Shown: positions 1 through 9,957 of the stretch, in pieces
How positions within the stretch are numbered: the stretch's first letter is position 1
How the letters are laid out: the number at the start of each line of letters is the position of its first letter
Made by a program: the position numbers and the translations under genes
Source: Betaproteobacteria bacterium
Lineage (GTDB): Bacteria; Pseudomonadota; Gammaproteobacteria; Burkholderiales; Usitatibacteraceae
Assembly (NCBI GenBank): GCA_016708825.1
Contig: JADJEZ010000016.1
Span: 4,026-68,025 of the forward strand
Direction of reading: 5' to 3'
DNA length: 64,000 nucleotides
The notes under the pieces: generated by a model
Told to the model about the DNA's origin: nothing
Databases searched by the model: none
Seen by the model: the letters and a program-made list of their open reading frames with translations, nothing else

Positions 1-765
<765 letters not shown>

Positions 766-773
766 GGCAACGG

Positions 774-865
774 GAATCGGGGACGTTCCCCTTTTTCCGG
801 TGCGGCGGGAGCAACCCGGAGCGCCCCCGTTTCCCGATTGAAAAAACGGGGAACGTCCCCGATTC
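774..865. repeat. Long inverted repeat (REP/MITE-like) between mtnA and pckG
   Basis: Two perfect 18-base arms (gaatcggggacgttcccc at 774-791 and its reverse complement at 848-865) are continued by T-rich and A-rich flanks (792-796 and 841-846), with about 50 bases between them. Each arm is itself partly palindromic (ggggacgttcccc). The transcript could fold into a long hairpin. The element lies just after the mtnA stop codon and has no coding capacity. It resembles extragenic palindromes spread by REP-associated transposases, but no such transposase is in the window, so the class is inferred. Confidence 0.75.
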
Positions 866-996
866 TCCTGCGCGGGTAACAGGGTCCGTAACTGCCGGTG
901 ACGCGCCGGAAGTGCGAGTCGCTATGCGATAATTGGCGACACATCTCGAGCTGGCGCCACGCCTGTGGCAGCCGGCGCTCTCCTGGAGGAAGGTCC

Positions 997-2820
997 ATGC
1001 AAGCCCATGCCGCCCCGGTGCCGGGCGCCGCGCATACGCGCCACGCCAGACTGCTCAAGTGGGTCGCCGACATCGCCGAACTCACGCAACCCGACAGGAT
1101 CTACTGGTGCGACGGTTCCGAGGAGGAATACGACCGCCTTTGCGGCGAGCTCGTCGAGGCCGGCACGTTCCGGCGCCTGGACGAAAAGCTGCGGCCCAAC
1201 TCCTACCTCGCCTGGTCCGACCCCTCCGACGTCGCGCGGGTCGAGGACCGCACCTTCATCTGCGCGAAGTCGAAGGACGACGCCGGCCCCACCAACAACT
1301 GGGTGGAGCCCGCCGAGATGCGCGCCACGCTGAAGGGCCTCTTCAAGGGCTGCATGCGCGGCCGCACCATGTACGTGGTGCCCTTCAGCATGGGCCCCAT
1401 CGGCTCGCACATCGCGCACATCGGGATCGAGATCTCCGACAGCGCCTACGTCGCGGTGAACATGAAGCTGATGACCCGCATGGGTGCCAGCGTGCTCGCC
1501 ACGCTGGGCGACGACGGCTTCTTCGTGCCCGCCGTGCACTCGGTGGGCGCGCCGCTGGAGCCGGGCGAGAAGGACGTCGCCTGGCCCTGCAACAAGGACA
1601 ACAAGTACATCGTCCACTTCCCCGACACGCGCGAGATCTGGTCCTTCGGCTCCGGCTACGGCGGCAACGCGCTGCTGGGCAAGAAGTGCTTCGCGCTGCG
1701 CATCGCCTCGGTGATGGGCCGCGAGGAGGGCTGGCTCGCCGAGCACATGCTGATCCTGGGCGTGGAATCCCCCGAGGGCGTGAAGCACTACGTGACCGCG
1801 GCCTTTCCCTCCGCCTGCGGCAAGACCAATTTCGCGATGCTGATCCCGCCCGCCTCGTTCAAGGGCTGGAAGGTGACCACCATCGGCGACGACATCGCCT
1901 GGATCAAGCCGGGCAAGGACGGGCGCCTGCACGCCATCAATCCGGAGGCGGGCTTCTTCGGCGTCGCACCCGGCACGGGCTACGGCACCAACCCGAACTG
2001 CATGGAGGCCATCAAGACCAACACCATCTTCACCAACGTGGCGCTCACGCCGGAAGGCGACGTGTGGTGGGAGGGGATGTCGAAGGAGGTCCCGCCGAAG
2101 CTCACCGACTGGAAGGGCCAGGAGTGGGCGCCCGGCTGCGGGCGGCCCGCGGCGCATCCCAACGCGCGCTTCACCGTGTCCGCCGCGCAGTCGCCCTCCA
2201 TCGATCCGGCGTGGGACGACCCCAAGGGCGTGCCTATCTCCGCCTTCGTCTTCGGCGGCCGGCGTTCCTCGACGGTGCCGCTGGTGACGGAGGCGGCCAC
2301 CTGGGACGAGGGCGTGTACATGGCGGCGACCCTCGGTTCCGAGACCACCGCCGCGATCACGGGGAAAGTGGGCGTGGTGCGCCGCGACCCGTTCGCGATG
2401 CTCGCCTTCTGCGGCTACAACATGAGCGACTACTTCGCGCACTGGATCGAGACGGGCCGAAAGGTCCCCTACCCGCCGAAGATCTTCCTGGTGAACTGGT
2501 TCCGCAAGAACGACGAGGGCCAATACCTCTGGCCCGGCTTCGGCGAGAACATGCGCGTGCTCAAGTGGATCGTGGAGCGCGTCGAGGGCATCGCCGACGC
2601 CGAGCGCACCGCCGTGGGCTACGTGCCGCGGCACAAGGACATCGACTGGCAGGGGCTCGATTCCTTCGGCGCCGAAAAGTACCTCGCCATCTCGTCCATC
2701 GACAAGCCGATGTGGACGCAGGAACTCCCGCTGCACCGCGAGCTCTTCGACAAGCTGGGCGAGCGCCCGCCGGGCGTGATCCGGCAGCGCTTCGAGGCGC
2801 TCAGCAAGACGCTGGGCTGA
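997..2820 (+). CDS. pckG: Phosphoenolpyruvate carboxykinase (GTP)
   Basis: PckG converts oxaloacetate and GTP to phosphoenolpyruvate, GDP and CO2, the first committed step of gluconeogenesis from C4 acids. The 607-residue length fits the GTP-dependent family rather than the ATP-dependent one. The kinase loop FPSACGKTNFAML is present, as are FGGRRSSTVPLV and the nucleotide-contacting region NWFRKNDEGQYLWPGFGEN. I chose the ATG at 997 because a strong ribosome-binding site (GGAGGAAGG, 985-993) precedes it; an in-frame start at 898 would add 33 residues unlike the family. The gene stands downstream of a palindromic repeat. The TRAP-type C4-dicarboxylate importer further on would be a plausible source of substrate. 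Confidence 0.96.
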   Translation: MQAHAAPVPGAAHTRHARLLKWVADIAELTQPDRIYWCDGSEEEYDRLCGELVEAGTFRRLDEKLRPNSYLAWSDPSDVARVEDRTFICAKSKDDAGPTNNWVEPAEMRATLKGLFKGCMRGRTMYVVPFSMGPIGSHIAHIGIEISDSAYVAVNMKLMTRMGASVLATLGDDGFFVPAVHSVGAPLEPGEKDVAWPCNKDNKYIVHFPDTREIWSFGSGYGGNALLGKKCFALRIASVMGREEGWLAEHMLILGVESPEGVKHYVTAAFPSACGKTNFAMLIPPASFKGWKVTTIGDDIAWIKPGKDGRLHAINPEAGFFGVAPGTGYGTNPNCMEAIKTNTIFTNVALTPEGDVWWEGMSKEVPPKLTDWKGQEWAPGCGRPAAHPNARFTVSAAQSPSIDPAWDDPKGVPISAFVFGGRRSSTVPLVTEAATWDEGVYMAATLGSETTAAITGKVGVVRRDPFAMLAFCGYNMSDYFAHWIETGRKVPYPPKIFLVNWFRKNDEGQYLWPGFGENMRVLKWIVERVEGIADAERTAVGYVPRHKDIDWQGLDSFGAEKYLAISSIDKPMWTQELPLHRELFDKLGERPPGVIRQRFEALSKTLG

Positions 2821-2849
2821 TCTCCCGCGGCCGTGCTGCCGTCGCCGCC

Positions 2850-3965
2850 GTGAGGCTCCCGGAGCTGGAAACGCCGCGCCTCGTGCTCGAGGCCGGCCGC
2901 ATGGAGGCCAACGTCGCGCGCCTCAAGGCCCGCCTCGCCGCGCTGGGCGTGCGCCTGCGTCCCCACGTGAAGACCTGCAAGTCCTTCGAGGTCGCGCGTC
3001 TCCTGATGGAAGCGCCCACGGGCCCCATCACGGTATCCACCCTCAAGGAAGCCGAGCAGTTCCTGGAGCACGGCGTCACCGACATCCTGTACGCCGTGGG
3101 CATCGCGCCGGGCAAGCTCGACCACGTGCGCGCCCTGCGAGACCGCGGCGCCGATCTCGCGATCGTCGTGGACAGCGTCGAGGCCGCGCAGGCCGTGGCC
3201 GCCCGTGGCGAAGGCATCCCCGCGCTGATCGAGATCGACTGCGACGGCCACCGCGCCGGCGTGAAGCCCGGGGACGCGATCCTCGCTGACATCGCGAAAG
3301 CGCTCGCACGGGGCGCGCAGCCGCGCGGCGTGATGACGCACGCGGGGGGATCCTACGACTGCCGCTCGACCGGGGCCATCGCCGCCCTGGCGGAGCGGGA
3401 GCGCGCGGCCGTCGTGGAAAGTGCGGCCGTGCTGCGCGCCGCGGGCTTCGACTCGCCCGTGGTGAGCGTGGGCTCGACGCCCACCGCCACGTTCGCCGCG
3501 AACCTCGAGGGCGTGACGGAAGTGCGCGCCGGCGTCTTCGTCTTCCACGACCTCGTGATGGCCGGGCTCGGCGTGTGCGCCGTGGACGACATCGCGCTCT
3601 CGGTGCTCGCCACCGTCATCGGCCACCAGCGCGAAAAGGGCTGGATCGTCACCGACGCGGGCTGGATGGCGATGTCGCGGGACCGCGGCACCGGGCGGCA
3701 GGCCGTGGACCAGGGCTACGGCCTCGTCTGCGACGAGGCCGGCCGCGTGATCGGGGATCTCGTCGTCTCCGACGCCAACCAGGAGCACGGCATCGTGAGC
3801 CGCCGCGACGCCGGCCCCCTCGACGTCTCGCGCTATCCTGTCGGCACGAGACTGCGCATCCTTCCCAACCACGCCTGCGCCACCGGCGCACAGCACGATG
3901 CCTACCACGTCGTGCGGGGCGGCCCCGAGGTCCTCGCCCGGTGGCCGCGTTTCGGCGGCTGGTAG
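2850..3965 (+). CDS. DSD1-family PLP enzyme (D-serine dehydratase / D-threonine aldolase-like)
   Basis: This 371-residue protein has the alanine-racemase-type N-terminal barrel, with the likely PLP lysine at K41 in RPHVKTCK. Its C-terminal domain carries a metal site, HAC at H341 and C343. In this fold-type III family a His-x-Cys zinc pair is known from eukaryotic-type D-serine dehydratases, and His-x-Asp from D-threonine aldolases. The residues therefore favour D-serine dehydratase, which yields pyruvate and ammonia through 2-aminoacrylate. No ATG fits, so the GTG at 2850 is taken as the start. A RidA gene follows after 15 bases, and RidA hydrolyses 2-aminoacrylate, which supports this reading. 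Substrate specificity is inferred. Confidence 0.82.
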   Translation: MRLPELETPRLVLEAGRMEANVARLKARLAALGVRLRPHVKTCKSFEVARLLMEAPTGPITVSTLKEAEQFLEHGVTDILYAVGIAPGKLDHVRALRDRGADLAIVVDSVEAAQAVAARGEGIPALIEIDCDGHRAGVKPGDAILADIAKALARGAQPRGVMTHAGGSYDCRSTGAIAALAERERAAVVESAAVLRAAGFDSPVVSVGSTPTATFAANLEGVTEVRAGVFVFHDLVMAGLGVCAVDDIALSVLATVIGHQREKGWIVTDAGWMAMSRDRGTGRQAVDQGYGLVCDEAGRVIGDLVVSDANQEHGIVSRRDAGPLDVSRYPVGTRLRILPNHACATGAQHDAYHVVRGGPEVLARWPRFGGW

Positions 3966-3980
3966 CGGAGAAAGACGACC

Positions 3981-4370
3981 ATGAGAACCCTCGAATGCCT
4001 GAACGCCCCGGGCCTCGACAAGCCCGCCGGCCACTACTCCCACGCCGTGGTGCACGGCGGCATCGCGTTCCTCGCGGGGCAACTCCCGCACGTGCCCGGC
4101 GAGCCGGGGCGCAAGCCGGGATCGATCGAGGAGCAGACGCGACAGGTGCTCGCGAACGTCGACCGCGTGCTCTCGGCCTGCGGCTCGCGGCGCGACCGGG
4201 TGCTGCGCTGCACGGTGTACATCTCCGACATCGCGCACTGGCCGGCGGTGAACAAGGTCTACGGCGAGTTCTTCGGCGAGCACCGGCCGGCGCGCTCCGT
4301 GGTCCCGGTGAACGAGCTGCACCACGGCTACGCCATCGAGGTGGAAGTCACCGCGGCCATGGACGAATGA
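3981..4370 (+). CDS. RidA family enamine/imine deaminase (copy 1)
   Basis: This 129-residue protein belongs to the RidA/YjgF/UK114 family, small trimeric enzymes that hydrolyse reactive enamines and imines such as 2-aminoacrylate to keto acids. The conserved C-terminal segment with the substrate-binding arginine is seen in RPARSVV, followed by an acidic stretch ending in IEVEVTA. The gene lies 15 bases after the DSD1-family enzyme and overlaps the next gene by ATGA, so the three are probably one operon. A ribosome-binding site (GGAGA) precedes the ATG. It is divergent enough from canonical RidA that it may be a specialised subfamily member. Confidence 0.88.
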   Translation: MRTLECLNAPGLDKPAGHYSHAVVHGGIAFLAGQLPHVPGEPGRKPGSIEEQTRQVLANVDRVLSACGSRRDRVLRCTVYISDIAHWPAVNKVYGEFFGEHRPARSVVPVNELHHGYAIEVEVTAAMDE

Positions 4371-5797
4371 GCACGACCATCGACGAGGCCGTGGAGAGTC
4401 GCGCCGACGCGCTCGTCGCAACGCTCCTCGAATCCGTCCGCATCCCCTCGGTGAGCCTCACCGGAGAGGGCATCGGCGAGGCCGTCGCCTTCATCGCCGC
4501 GCGCATGAAGCGGTGGGGCTTCGCGGTGGAGGTCTTCCCGACGGCGAGCCAGCCCATCGTCTACGGCGAGATCGGCCCCGAGGACGCGCCCTTCACCTGG
4601 CTCACCTACGGCCACTACGACGTCTATCCCGCGGACGCGAAGGCCGAGGGCTGGAAGACGGACCCGTGGCAGCCGGTGGTCGACGGCGACCGCATCTGGG
4701 GCCGCGGCACGGGCGACAACAAGGGCCAGCACCTGGCGCTCCTGAACGCCATCGCGCTCTATCGCGAGCTGCACGGGGAGCTGCCGATCCGCATCAAGGT
4801 GATCCTCGAGGGCGACGAGGAAACGGGCAGCCGGCCCCTGCCGGAGTTCGTGCAGGCGAACCGCGAGCGGCTGCGCGCCGATCTCTGCTGCTATTCCGAC
4901 GGGCCGATGTTCCCCAACGACCAGCCGGTGCTGCTCATGGGCGTGCGCGGCGTGCTGGGGCTGGAGTTCGCGGCCACGGGTGCGAAGCGAAACCTCCACT
5001 CCGGCAATTTCGGCGGCGTCGCACCCAACCCGACGCTGGACCTGATCCACCTGCTGGCCGAGATGGTGGACCGCGACGGCAGGCTCCTCGTGCCGGGCGC
5101 GGGCCACGCCGACGTCACGGTGACGCCCTCGGAGTCCGCTGCGGTGGCCGCGCTGCCGCTCGACCGCGAGGGCGTGATGGAGAGCATGGGTGTTGCGCCC
5201 TCGGTGCCGGATGCCCAGTTCCACGAGCGCCTCATGCTCCGGCCCGCGTTCAACGTCTCCGGGTTCGCTTCCGGCTACACGGGCGCGGGCCACAAGACCA
5301 TCATCTTCCGGGAAGCGATCGCGAAAGCCGACATCCGCCTCGTGGGCGGACAGGATCCCGCGCAGGTGCTCGTCGCAGTGCGCCGTTTCGCCTCGGAACG
5401 GGGTTACGCGAACATCGAGATCCGGGAGTTGAAGGCCACGCCCGCCTCGCGAACCTCCCTCGACGACCCGTTCGTGCCCGTGGTCAAGGACGCGGTCGCC
5501 CGGGGATTCGGACGCGAGCCGCTGGTGGTGCCCAGCCTGGGCGGAACGACGCCCGATTACGTCTTCACCCGGCTGCTGGGCCTGCCCTCCATCGTGGTGC
5601 CGCTGGCCCCCTACGACGAGAACAACCACGCGCCGAACGAGTCGACCAAGGTGTCGCTCTATCTCGCGGGAGTCCGCTCGGGGATGCGCCTCATCGAGGC
5701 GCTGGGCGCGCGCGGGCGGCCCGCGGCCGCCCCGCAAGCAGGGGCGGGCGAGTTCCGCGGGGAGATCAGAACAGGATGCCGGGCAGCCAGAGGCTGA
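4367..5797 (+). CDS. M20 family metallopeptidase (dipeptidase-like)
   Basis: This 476-residue zinc hydrolase of the M20 family probably cleaves dipeptides or N-acylated amino acids in the cytoplasm. All dinuclear-zinc motifs are visible: GHYDVYP (H83, D85), GRGTGDNKG (D117 bridging), EGDEETGS (catalytic E151 with E152), CYSDG, and a late ENNHAPNES histidine. The lid or dimerisation domain is present between residues about 200 and 320. The start overlaps the ridA stop as ATGA (4367-4370), indicating translational coupling. The 3' end overlaps the convergent dctM by 32 bases. Its company with RidA and a D-amino-acid enzyme suggests amino-acid or peptide catabolism. Confidence 0.9.
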   Translation: MSTTIDEAVESRADALVATLLESVRIPSVSLTGEGIGEAVAFIAARMKRWGFAVEVFPTASQPIVYGEIGPEDAPFTWLTYGHYDVYPADAKAEGWKTDPWQPVVDGDRIWGRGTGDNKGQHLALLNAIALYRELHGELPIRIKVILEGDEETGSRPLPEFVQANRERLRADLCCYSDGPMFPNDQPVLLMGVRGVLGLEFAATGAKRNLHSGNFGGVAPNPTLDLIHLLAEMVDRDGRLLVPGAGHADVTVTPSESAAVAALPLDREGVMESMGVAPSVPDAQFHERLMLRPAFNVSGFASGYTGAGHKTIIFREAIAKADIRLVGGQDPAQVLVAVRRFASERGYANIEIRELKATPASRTSLDDPFVPVVKDAVARGFGREPLVVPSLGGTTPDYVFTRLLGLPSIVVPLAPYDENNHAPNESTKVSLYLAGVRSGMRLIEALGARGRPAAAPQAGAGEFRGEIRTGCRAARG

Positions 5798-7043
5798 TGA
5801 TCGGCACGTAGGTGACGATCACGAGGAAGAGCACGAGCACGCTCAGCCAGGGCAGCGCCGCGCGCACCACCTGCATGATCGACATGCCGGTGATGCCTGC
5901 GGTCACGAAGAGGTTCAGCCCCACGGGCGGGGTCACCATGCCGATCTCCAGGTTCACCACCATGATGATGCCCAGGTGCACCGGGTCGATGCCCAGCTGC
6001 TCGGCGATCGGGAAGAGGATGGGCGCCAGGATCAGGATGATCCCCGTGGGCTCCATGAAGTTTCCGGCGATCAGCAGCAGGATGTTCACCACGATCAGGA
6101 ACTGCCAGGGCTGCATGCCCCAGGAGACGATCTGCTCGGTGATCGCCTGCGGGATGCGCTCGGTGGTGAGGACGTGCGCGAAGAGGAGCGCATTGGCGAC
6201 GATGAACATGAGCATCACGGTGACGCGCGCGGCGTCCACCAGCACGTGCGGCACCTTCCCCATGCCGATGTCCCGGTAGACGAACACCGCCACGAAGAAC
6301 GCGTACACCGCCGCCACCGCCGCGGCTTCCGTCGGCGTGAAGATGCCGCCGTAGATCCCGCCGAGGATGATGACGAGCAGCAGCAGGCCCCAGATGGAGT
6401 CGCGGCCCGCCTGCACGATCTCGCCCAGGGAGGCGCGCGGCTGGCGCGGCAGCTTCAGGTAGCGCGCCCGGAAGTAGATCGCCACCATGAGCATGAGGCC
6501 GAGCAGGATCCCGGGAATGACGCCGGCCATGAAGAGCTTGCCGACCGAGGTCTCGGTCGCCGCGCCGTAGACCACCATCACGATCGAGGGCGGTATCAGG
6601 ATGCCGAGCGTGCCGGCGTTGCAGATCACGCCGGCCGCGAAGTTCTGGGAGTAGCCGGCCTTCACCATGCCGGCGATCACGATGGAGCCCACCGCCACGA
6701 CGGTGGCGGGAGAGGAACCCGACACGGCCGCGAAGAGCATGCAGGCGAGCACGGAGGCCATCGCGAGGCCGCCCCGCAGGTGGCCGATGCACGCGTTGGC
6801 GAAGCGGATCATCCGCTTGGCGACGCCCCCGGTCGTCATGAAGGCGCCGGAGAGGATGAAGAACGGGATCGCGAGCAGCGTGAAATGCTCGCTGGTCTCG
6901 AAGAGCTTGAGCGCCAGCGACGGCAGGGAATCCTGCCCGAAGAAGAGGATCGTGAGCACCGACGACAGGCCGAGCGCGATCGCGATCGGCATGCCCATCA
7001 GCATGAACGCGAACAGCATGACGAACAGGATTGCGGTGGTCAT
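5766..7043 (-). CDS. dctM: TRAP transporter large permease DctM
   Basis: DctM is the 12-helix ion-coupled permease subunit of a TRAP transporter and works with DctQ in the inner membrane and the periplasmic receptor DctP. The 425-residue length is normal. Typical sequences include the N-terminal MPIAIALGLSS, the VSGSSPATV loop, and GNAGTLGILIPPS-like and MVTPPVGLNLF segments. The start codon overlaps the dctQ stop by ATGA (7040-7043). The 3' end runs 32 bases into the convergent peptidase gene. The substrate cannot be read from the sequence; dicarboxylates or other organic acids are usual for this family. Confidence 0.95.
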   Translation of the reverse strand: MTTAILFVMLFAFMLMGMPIAIALGLSSVLTILFFGQDSLPSLALKLFETSEHFTLLAIPFFILSGAFMTTGGVAKRMIRFANACIGHLRGGLAMASVLACMLFAAVSGSSPATVVAVGSIVIAGMVKAGYSQNFAAGVICNAGTLGILIPPSIVMVVYGAATETSVGKLFMAGVIPGILLGLMLMVAIYFRARYLKLPRQPRASLGEIVQAGRDSIWGLLLLVIILGGIYGGIFTPTEAAAVAAVYAFFVAVFVYRDIGMGKVPHVLVDAARVTVMLMFIVANALLFAHVLTTERIPQAITEQIVSWGMQPWQFLIVVNILLLIAGNFMEPTGIILILAPILFPIAEQLGIDPVHLGIIMVVNLEIGMVTPPVGLNLFVTAGITGMSIMQVVRAALPWLSVLVLFLVIVTYVPIISLWLPGILF

Positions 7044-7597
7044 GTGCGTTCGCTCCCCGGCGCCTGGCCCGGATTGTCGTCCTGCCTGAGCTTCAGGGCG
7101 TCCGCGGCCTCGTCGGCCAGGTGCATCCCCGACTCCTTGCCCGTCACGATTCGGAAGAAGAGCTGCGCGAAGCGCAGGATCAGGAGGCCGAAGCCGATCG
7201 GCAGCACCAGCCGCGGCACCCACTGCGGGATGGGCAGGTCCTGGGCGAGGATGCCGATCTCGTACATCTTCTGCACGTAGACCCAGCCGCCGTAGAACAG
7301 GATCACGGAATAGACGACGCAGAGCGCCGCCGCGACGGCGCCGACGACCTGCGCCTTGCGCTTGCCCATGGTCTTCACCAGCGCATCGACGCCGATGTGC
7401 GTGCCGACGCGCACGCCGTAGGCCATGCCGAGGAAGATGAGCCACGCGAAGAGGTAGGTGACCAGTTCGAGGGCCCAGACGAAGCTGTAGTTGAAGACGT
7501 AGCGCGCGATCACCTGGGAGAACGTGATCATCGTCATGACGGCGAGGAGCAGCGCGATCAGCCACTCCTCCAACCGCTCGAAGTAGACCATTTTCAC
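7040..7597 (-). CDS. dctQ: TRAP transporter small permease DctQ
   Basis: This 185-residue protein has four predicted membrane helices and the family segment around FSQVIARYVFNYSFVWALEL, which marks the small TRAP permease. It forms the membrane complex with DctM and helps dock the binding protein. It lies 43 bases downstream of dctP and overlaps dctM by four bases, so all three are one operon. The C-terminal tail (ALKLRQDDN onwards) is short, polar and cytoplasmic. Confidence 0.92.
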   Translation of the reverse strand: MKMVYFERLEEWLIALLLAVMTMITFSQVIARYVFNYSFVWALELVTYLFAWLIFLGMAYGVRVGTHIGVDALVKTMGKRKAQVVGAVAAALCVVYSVILFYGGWVYVQKMYEIGILAQDLPIPQWVPRLVLPIGFGLLILRFAQLFFRIVTGKESGMHLADEAADALKLRQDDNPGQAPGSERT

Positions 7598-7640
7598 GAG
7601 CGCCTCCCAGGGTCGCGCTAGGTACGGTTGCGGACGGGCC

Positions 7641-8627
7641 CTACTTGTTGGACTTCATCGCGGCCTTGATCAGGTCCGCGCCGATGCCCGCCTCGAACTT
7701 CTTCCACACCGGCTCCATGACCTTCTGCCAGGCGGCCAGGTCCTCCTTGGAGAGCTCCTGGATCTTCGCCTTGCCGGCCTCCTGGATCTTCTGGCGGTCG
7801 CGCTTGCTGAATTCGCTCGCCAGCCCGTTCGAGAACTTCGTCGCCTCGTTCATGGCGGAGGCGAGCCCGGCGCGGACGTCCGCGGGCAGCCCGTCCCACC
7901 ACTTGGCGTTGGTGATCACCATGTAGTCGAGCACGCCGTGGTTGGTCTCGGCGATGGTTTTCTGGACCTCGAAGAACTTCTGCGAGTAGATGTTGGACCA
8001 GGTGTTCTCCTGCCCGTCGACCACGCCCGTCTGCAGCGCCTGGTAGACCTCGCTGAAGGCCATCTTCTGCGGGTTGGCGCCCACCGCGCGGAACTGCGCC
8101 TCGAGCACGTCGGAGGCCTGGATGCGGAACTTGAGCCCCTTCACGTCATCGGGGCGCTTGAGGACGTCCTTGTTGGTCGACATCTGCTTCATGCCGTTGT
8201 GCCAGTAGCCCAGGCCCTTGATGCCCTGCTTGGTCATGCTGTCCAGGAGCGCCAGGCCTTCCGGGCTGTCCTGGAAGCGGTCCACGGCCTCCGGATTGGA
8301 GAAGAGGAACGGCAGGTCGAAGATCTGGATCTTCTTCGTGTAGCGGTCGAACTTCGACAGCGACGGCGCGATGAACTGCACGTCGCCGAGCAGGACCGCT
8401 TCCATCTCCTTGGCGTCGCCGAAGAGCTGGGAGCTCGGGAAGACCTGCACCGTGACCTTGCCGGGCAGCTTCTTCTCCGCGAGTTCCTTGAACTTGAGGG
8501 CGCCCTGGCCTTTCGGCGTGTTCTCCGCCACGACGTGGCTGAACTTGATGATCATCGGTTGCTGGGCGGCGGCAACCATCGAGAAACCGGCGGCCACGAG
8601 GCCTACCAGAAGCGTTCGCAGTTTCAT
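7641..8627 (-). CDS. dctP: TRAP transporter periplasmic solute-binding protein DctP
   Basis: This 328-residue extracytoplasmic receptor has a clear signal peptide ending in AAAQQ (residues about 1-22). The mature DctP fold includes IKFSHVVAENTPKGQGA at its start, FPSSQLFGD and the substrate-region GVVDGQENTWSN. The binding arginine is expected in KGLKFRIQ. A strong ribosome-binding site (AGGAGGA) lies just upstream of the ATG at 8627. It heads the dctPQM operon. An organic acid is the likely ligand; the DctP subgroup often takes malate, succinate or fumarate, but this is inference from the family. Confidence 0.94.
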   Translation of the reverse strand: MKLRTLLVGLVAAGFSMVAAAQQPMIIKFSHVVAENTPKGQGALKFKELAEKKLPGKVTVQVFPSSQLFGDAKEMEAVLLGDVQFIAPSLSKFDRYTKKIQIFDLPFLFSNPEAVDRFQDSPEGLALLDSMTKQGIKGLGYWHNGMKQMSTNKDVLKRPDDVKGLKFRIQASDVLEAQFRAVGANPQKMAFSEVYQALQTGVVDGQENTWSNIYSQKFFEVQKTIAETNHGVLDYMVITNAKWWDGLPADVRAGLASAMNEATKFSNGLASEFSKRDRQKIQEAGKAKIQELSKEDLAAWQKVMEPVWKKFEAGIGADLIKAAMKSNK

Positions 8628-8915
8628 GAATGTCCTCCTGTTGATACAGATCGTCGAAAAGCCCACCCGGAACGGATTTTCCGGTTGACCCCGCGGATTG
8701 TCGCGAAAAGCCCGACACGGGGAAATTGTGGAAACCCGCAATCTGCGTGCGCCGGCCAGCCTGCCACCGCGCCGGGGTATTGTAAACACACTTGCTACCG
8801 CGGGCCGCCGTTTTCCCGGCCGGGCCGCGGCGGCAACCGGCCCCCCGGGCCGTGATACCGTTTCGTGCCCGTGCGGGGCAGGCCCCGCGCCCCGTCCTTG
8901 CCTAGGAATACCACC
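8628..8915. other. Divergent intergenic region between dctP and the aldo/keto reductase
   Basis: These 288 bases separate two divergent genes and contain no supportable reading frame. On the minus strand a TACAAT hexamer (8779-8784) could serve as a -10 element for dctPQM, but no convincing -35 is found. The part nearest the reductase is very rich in G/C runs. I see no repeat, RNA gene or strong operator here. Confidence 0.4.
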
Positions 8916-9923
8916 ATGGAATACCGCAACCTCGGCCGCAGCGGCCTGAAAGTCTCCCCGATCTGCCTGGGCACGATGATGTTCGGCGACCGCACCGATT
9001 ACGCCGAGGCGGCGCGCATCGTGGCCTCGGCGCGCGACGCGGGCGTGAACTTCATCGACACCGCCGACATGTACGCGAAGAGCGAATCCGAGCGCATCGT
9101 GGGCAAGCTGATCGCCGAGGACCGGGACGCGTGGGTGCTCGCCACCAAGGTCGGCAATCCCGTGGGCGAGGGCCCGCACCAGCGCGGCACGGGCAGGAAG
9201 CACCTGCTCCAGGGCATCGACGAGAGCCTGGGGCGGCTCGGCACCGATTACGTCGACGTCTACTACCTGCACAAGGACTTCGCGGACATCCCGCTCGAGG
9301 AGACGATAGGGACGATGGGCGACATCCTCGCCTCGGGCAAGGCGCGCTACTTCGGGGTGTCGAACTTCCGCGGCTGGCGCATCGCCGAGGTGGTGCGCGT
9401 CTGCGCGGAGCTGGGCGTGGCGAAGCCCGTGGTCTGCCAGCCCTACTACAACGCGATGAACCGCCAGCCGGAGGCGGAGATCCTGCCCGCCTGCCACCAC
9501 CACGGCATCGGCGTGGCCTCCTACAGCCCGCTCGCGCGCGGGGTGCTGGTGGGCAAGTACCTGCCCGGAGAGACGCCGGCCGCCGACACCCGCGCCGGGC
9601 GCAGCGACAAGCGCATGATGGAGACCGAATTCCGCGCCGAGTCCCTGGTGATGGCGCAGACACTCAAGGCGCACGCGCTGAAGAAGGGCATGACCGCCAC
9701 GCAGTTCGCTTTCGGCTGGGTGCTGGCCAACCGGATCGTCGCGAGCGTGATCGCGGGCCCGCGCACGCTCGAGCAGTGGGAGGGCTATCTCGGCGCGCTG
9801 GGCAGGCCGCTCGATGCCGACGACGAGGCGATGGTCGACTCGCTGGTGCGCACCGGGCACCCGTCCACGCCGGGTTACAACGACCCGGCCTACCCCCTGA
9901 CCGGGCGGCTCGTCTCGCCCTGA
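8916..9923 (+). CDS. Aldo/keto reductase
   Basis: This 335-residue NADPH-dependent oxidoreductase has a TIM-barrel fold. The catalytic tetrad of the family is visible: Asp and Tyr in DTADMY, Lys in ATKVG, and His in YYLHKD. The NADP-binding C-terminal part includes the VIAGPRT segment. The ATG at 8916 was chosen because TAGGAA lies at a suitable distance upstream; a start at 8865 would add 17 unconserved residues. It resembles the potassium-channel-beta / YhdN-like branch with broad carbonyl substrates. It is monocistronic and divergent from dctPQM, and the substrate is unknown. Confidence 0.9.
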   Translation: MEYRNLGRSGLKVSPICLGTMMFGDRTDYAEAARIVASARDAGVNFIDTADMYAKSESERIVGKLIAEDRDAWVLATKVGNPVGEGPHQRGTGRKHLLQGIDESLGRLGTDYVDVYYLHKDFADIPLEETIGTMGDILASGKARYFGVSNFRGWRIAEVVRVCAELGVAKPVVCQPYYNAMNRQPEAEILPACHHHGIGVASYSPLARGVLVGKYLPGETPAADTRAGRSDKRMMETEFRAESLVMAQTLKAHALKKGMTATQFAFGWVLANRIVASVIAGPRTLEQWEGYLGALGRPLDADDEAMVDSLVRTGHPSTPGYNDPAYPLTGRLVSP

Positions 9924-9957
9924 GCGCACCTTTCGGCCGGCGGACGTGGCCGGGACA

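Noticed and set aside
922..2736. Antisense frame of about 600 codons opposite pckG
   Set aside because: It mirrors pckG codons, has no ribosome-binding site or recognisable domain, and pckG itself is unambiguous.
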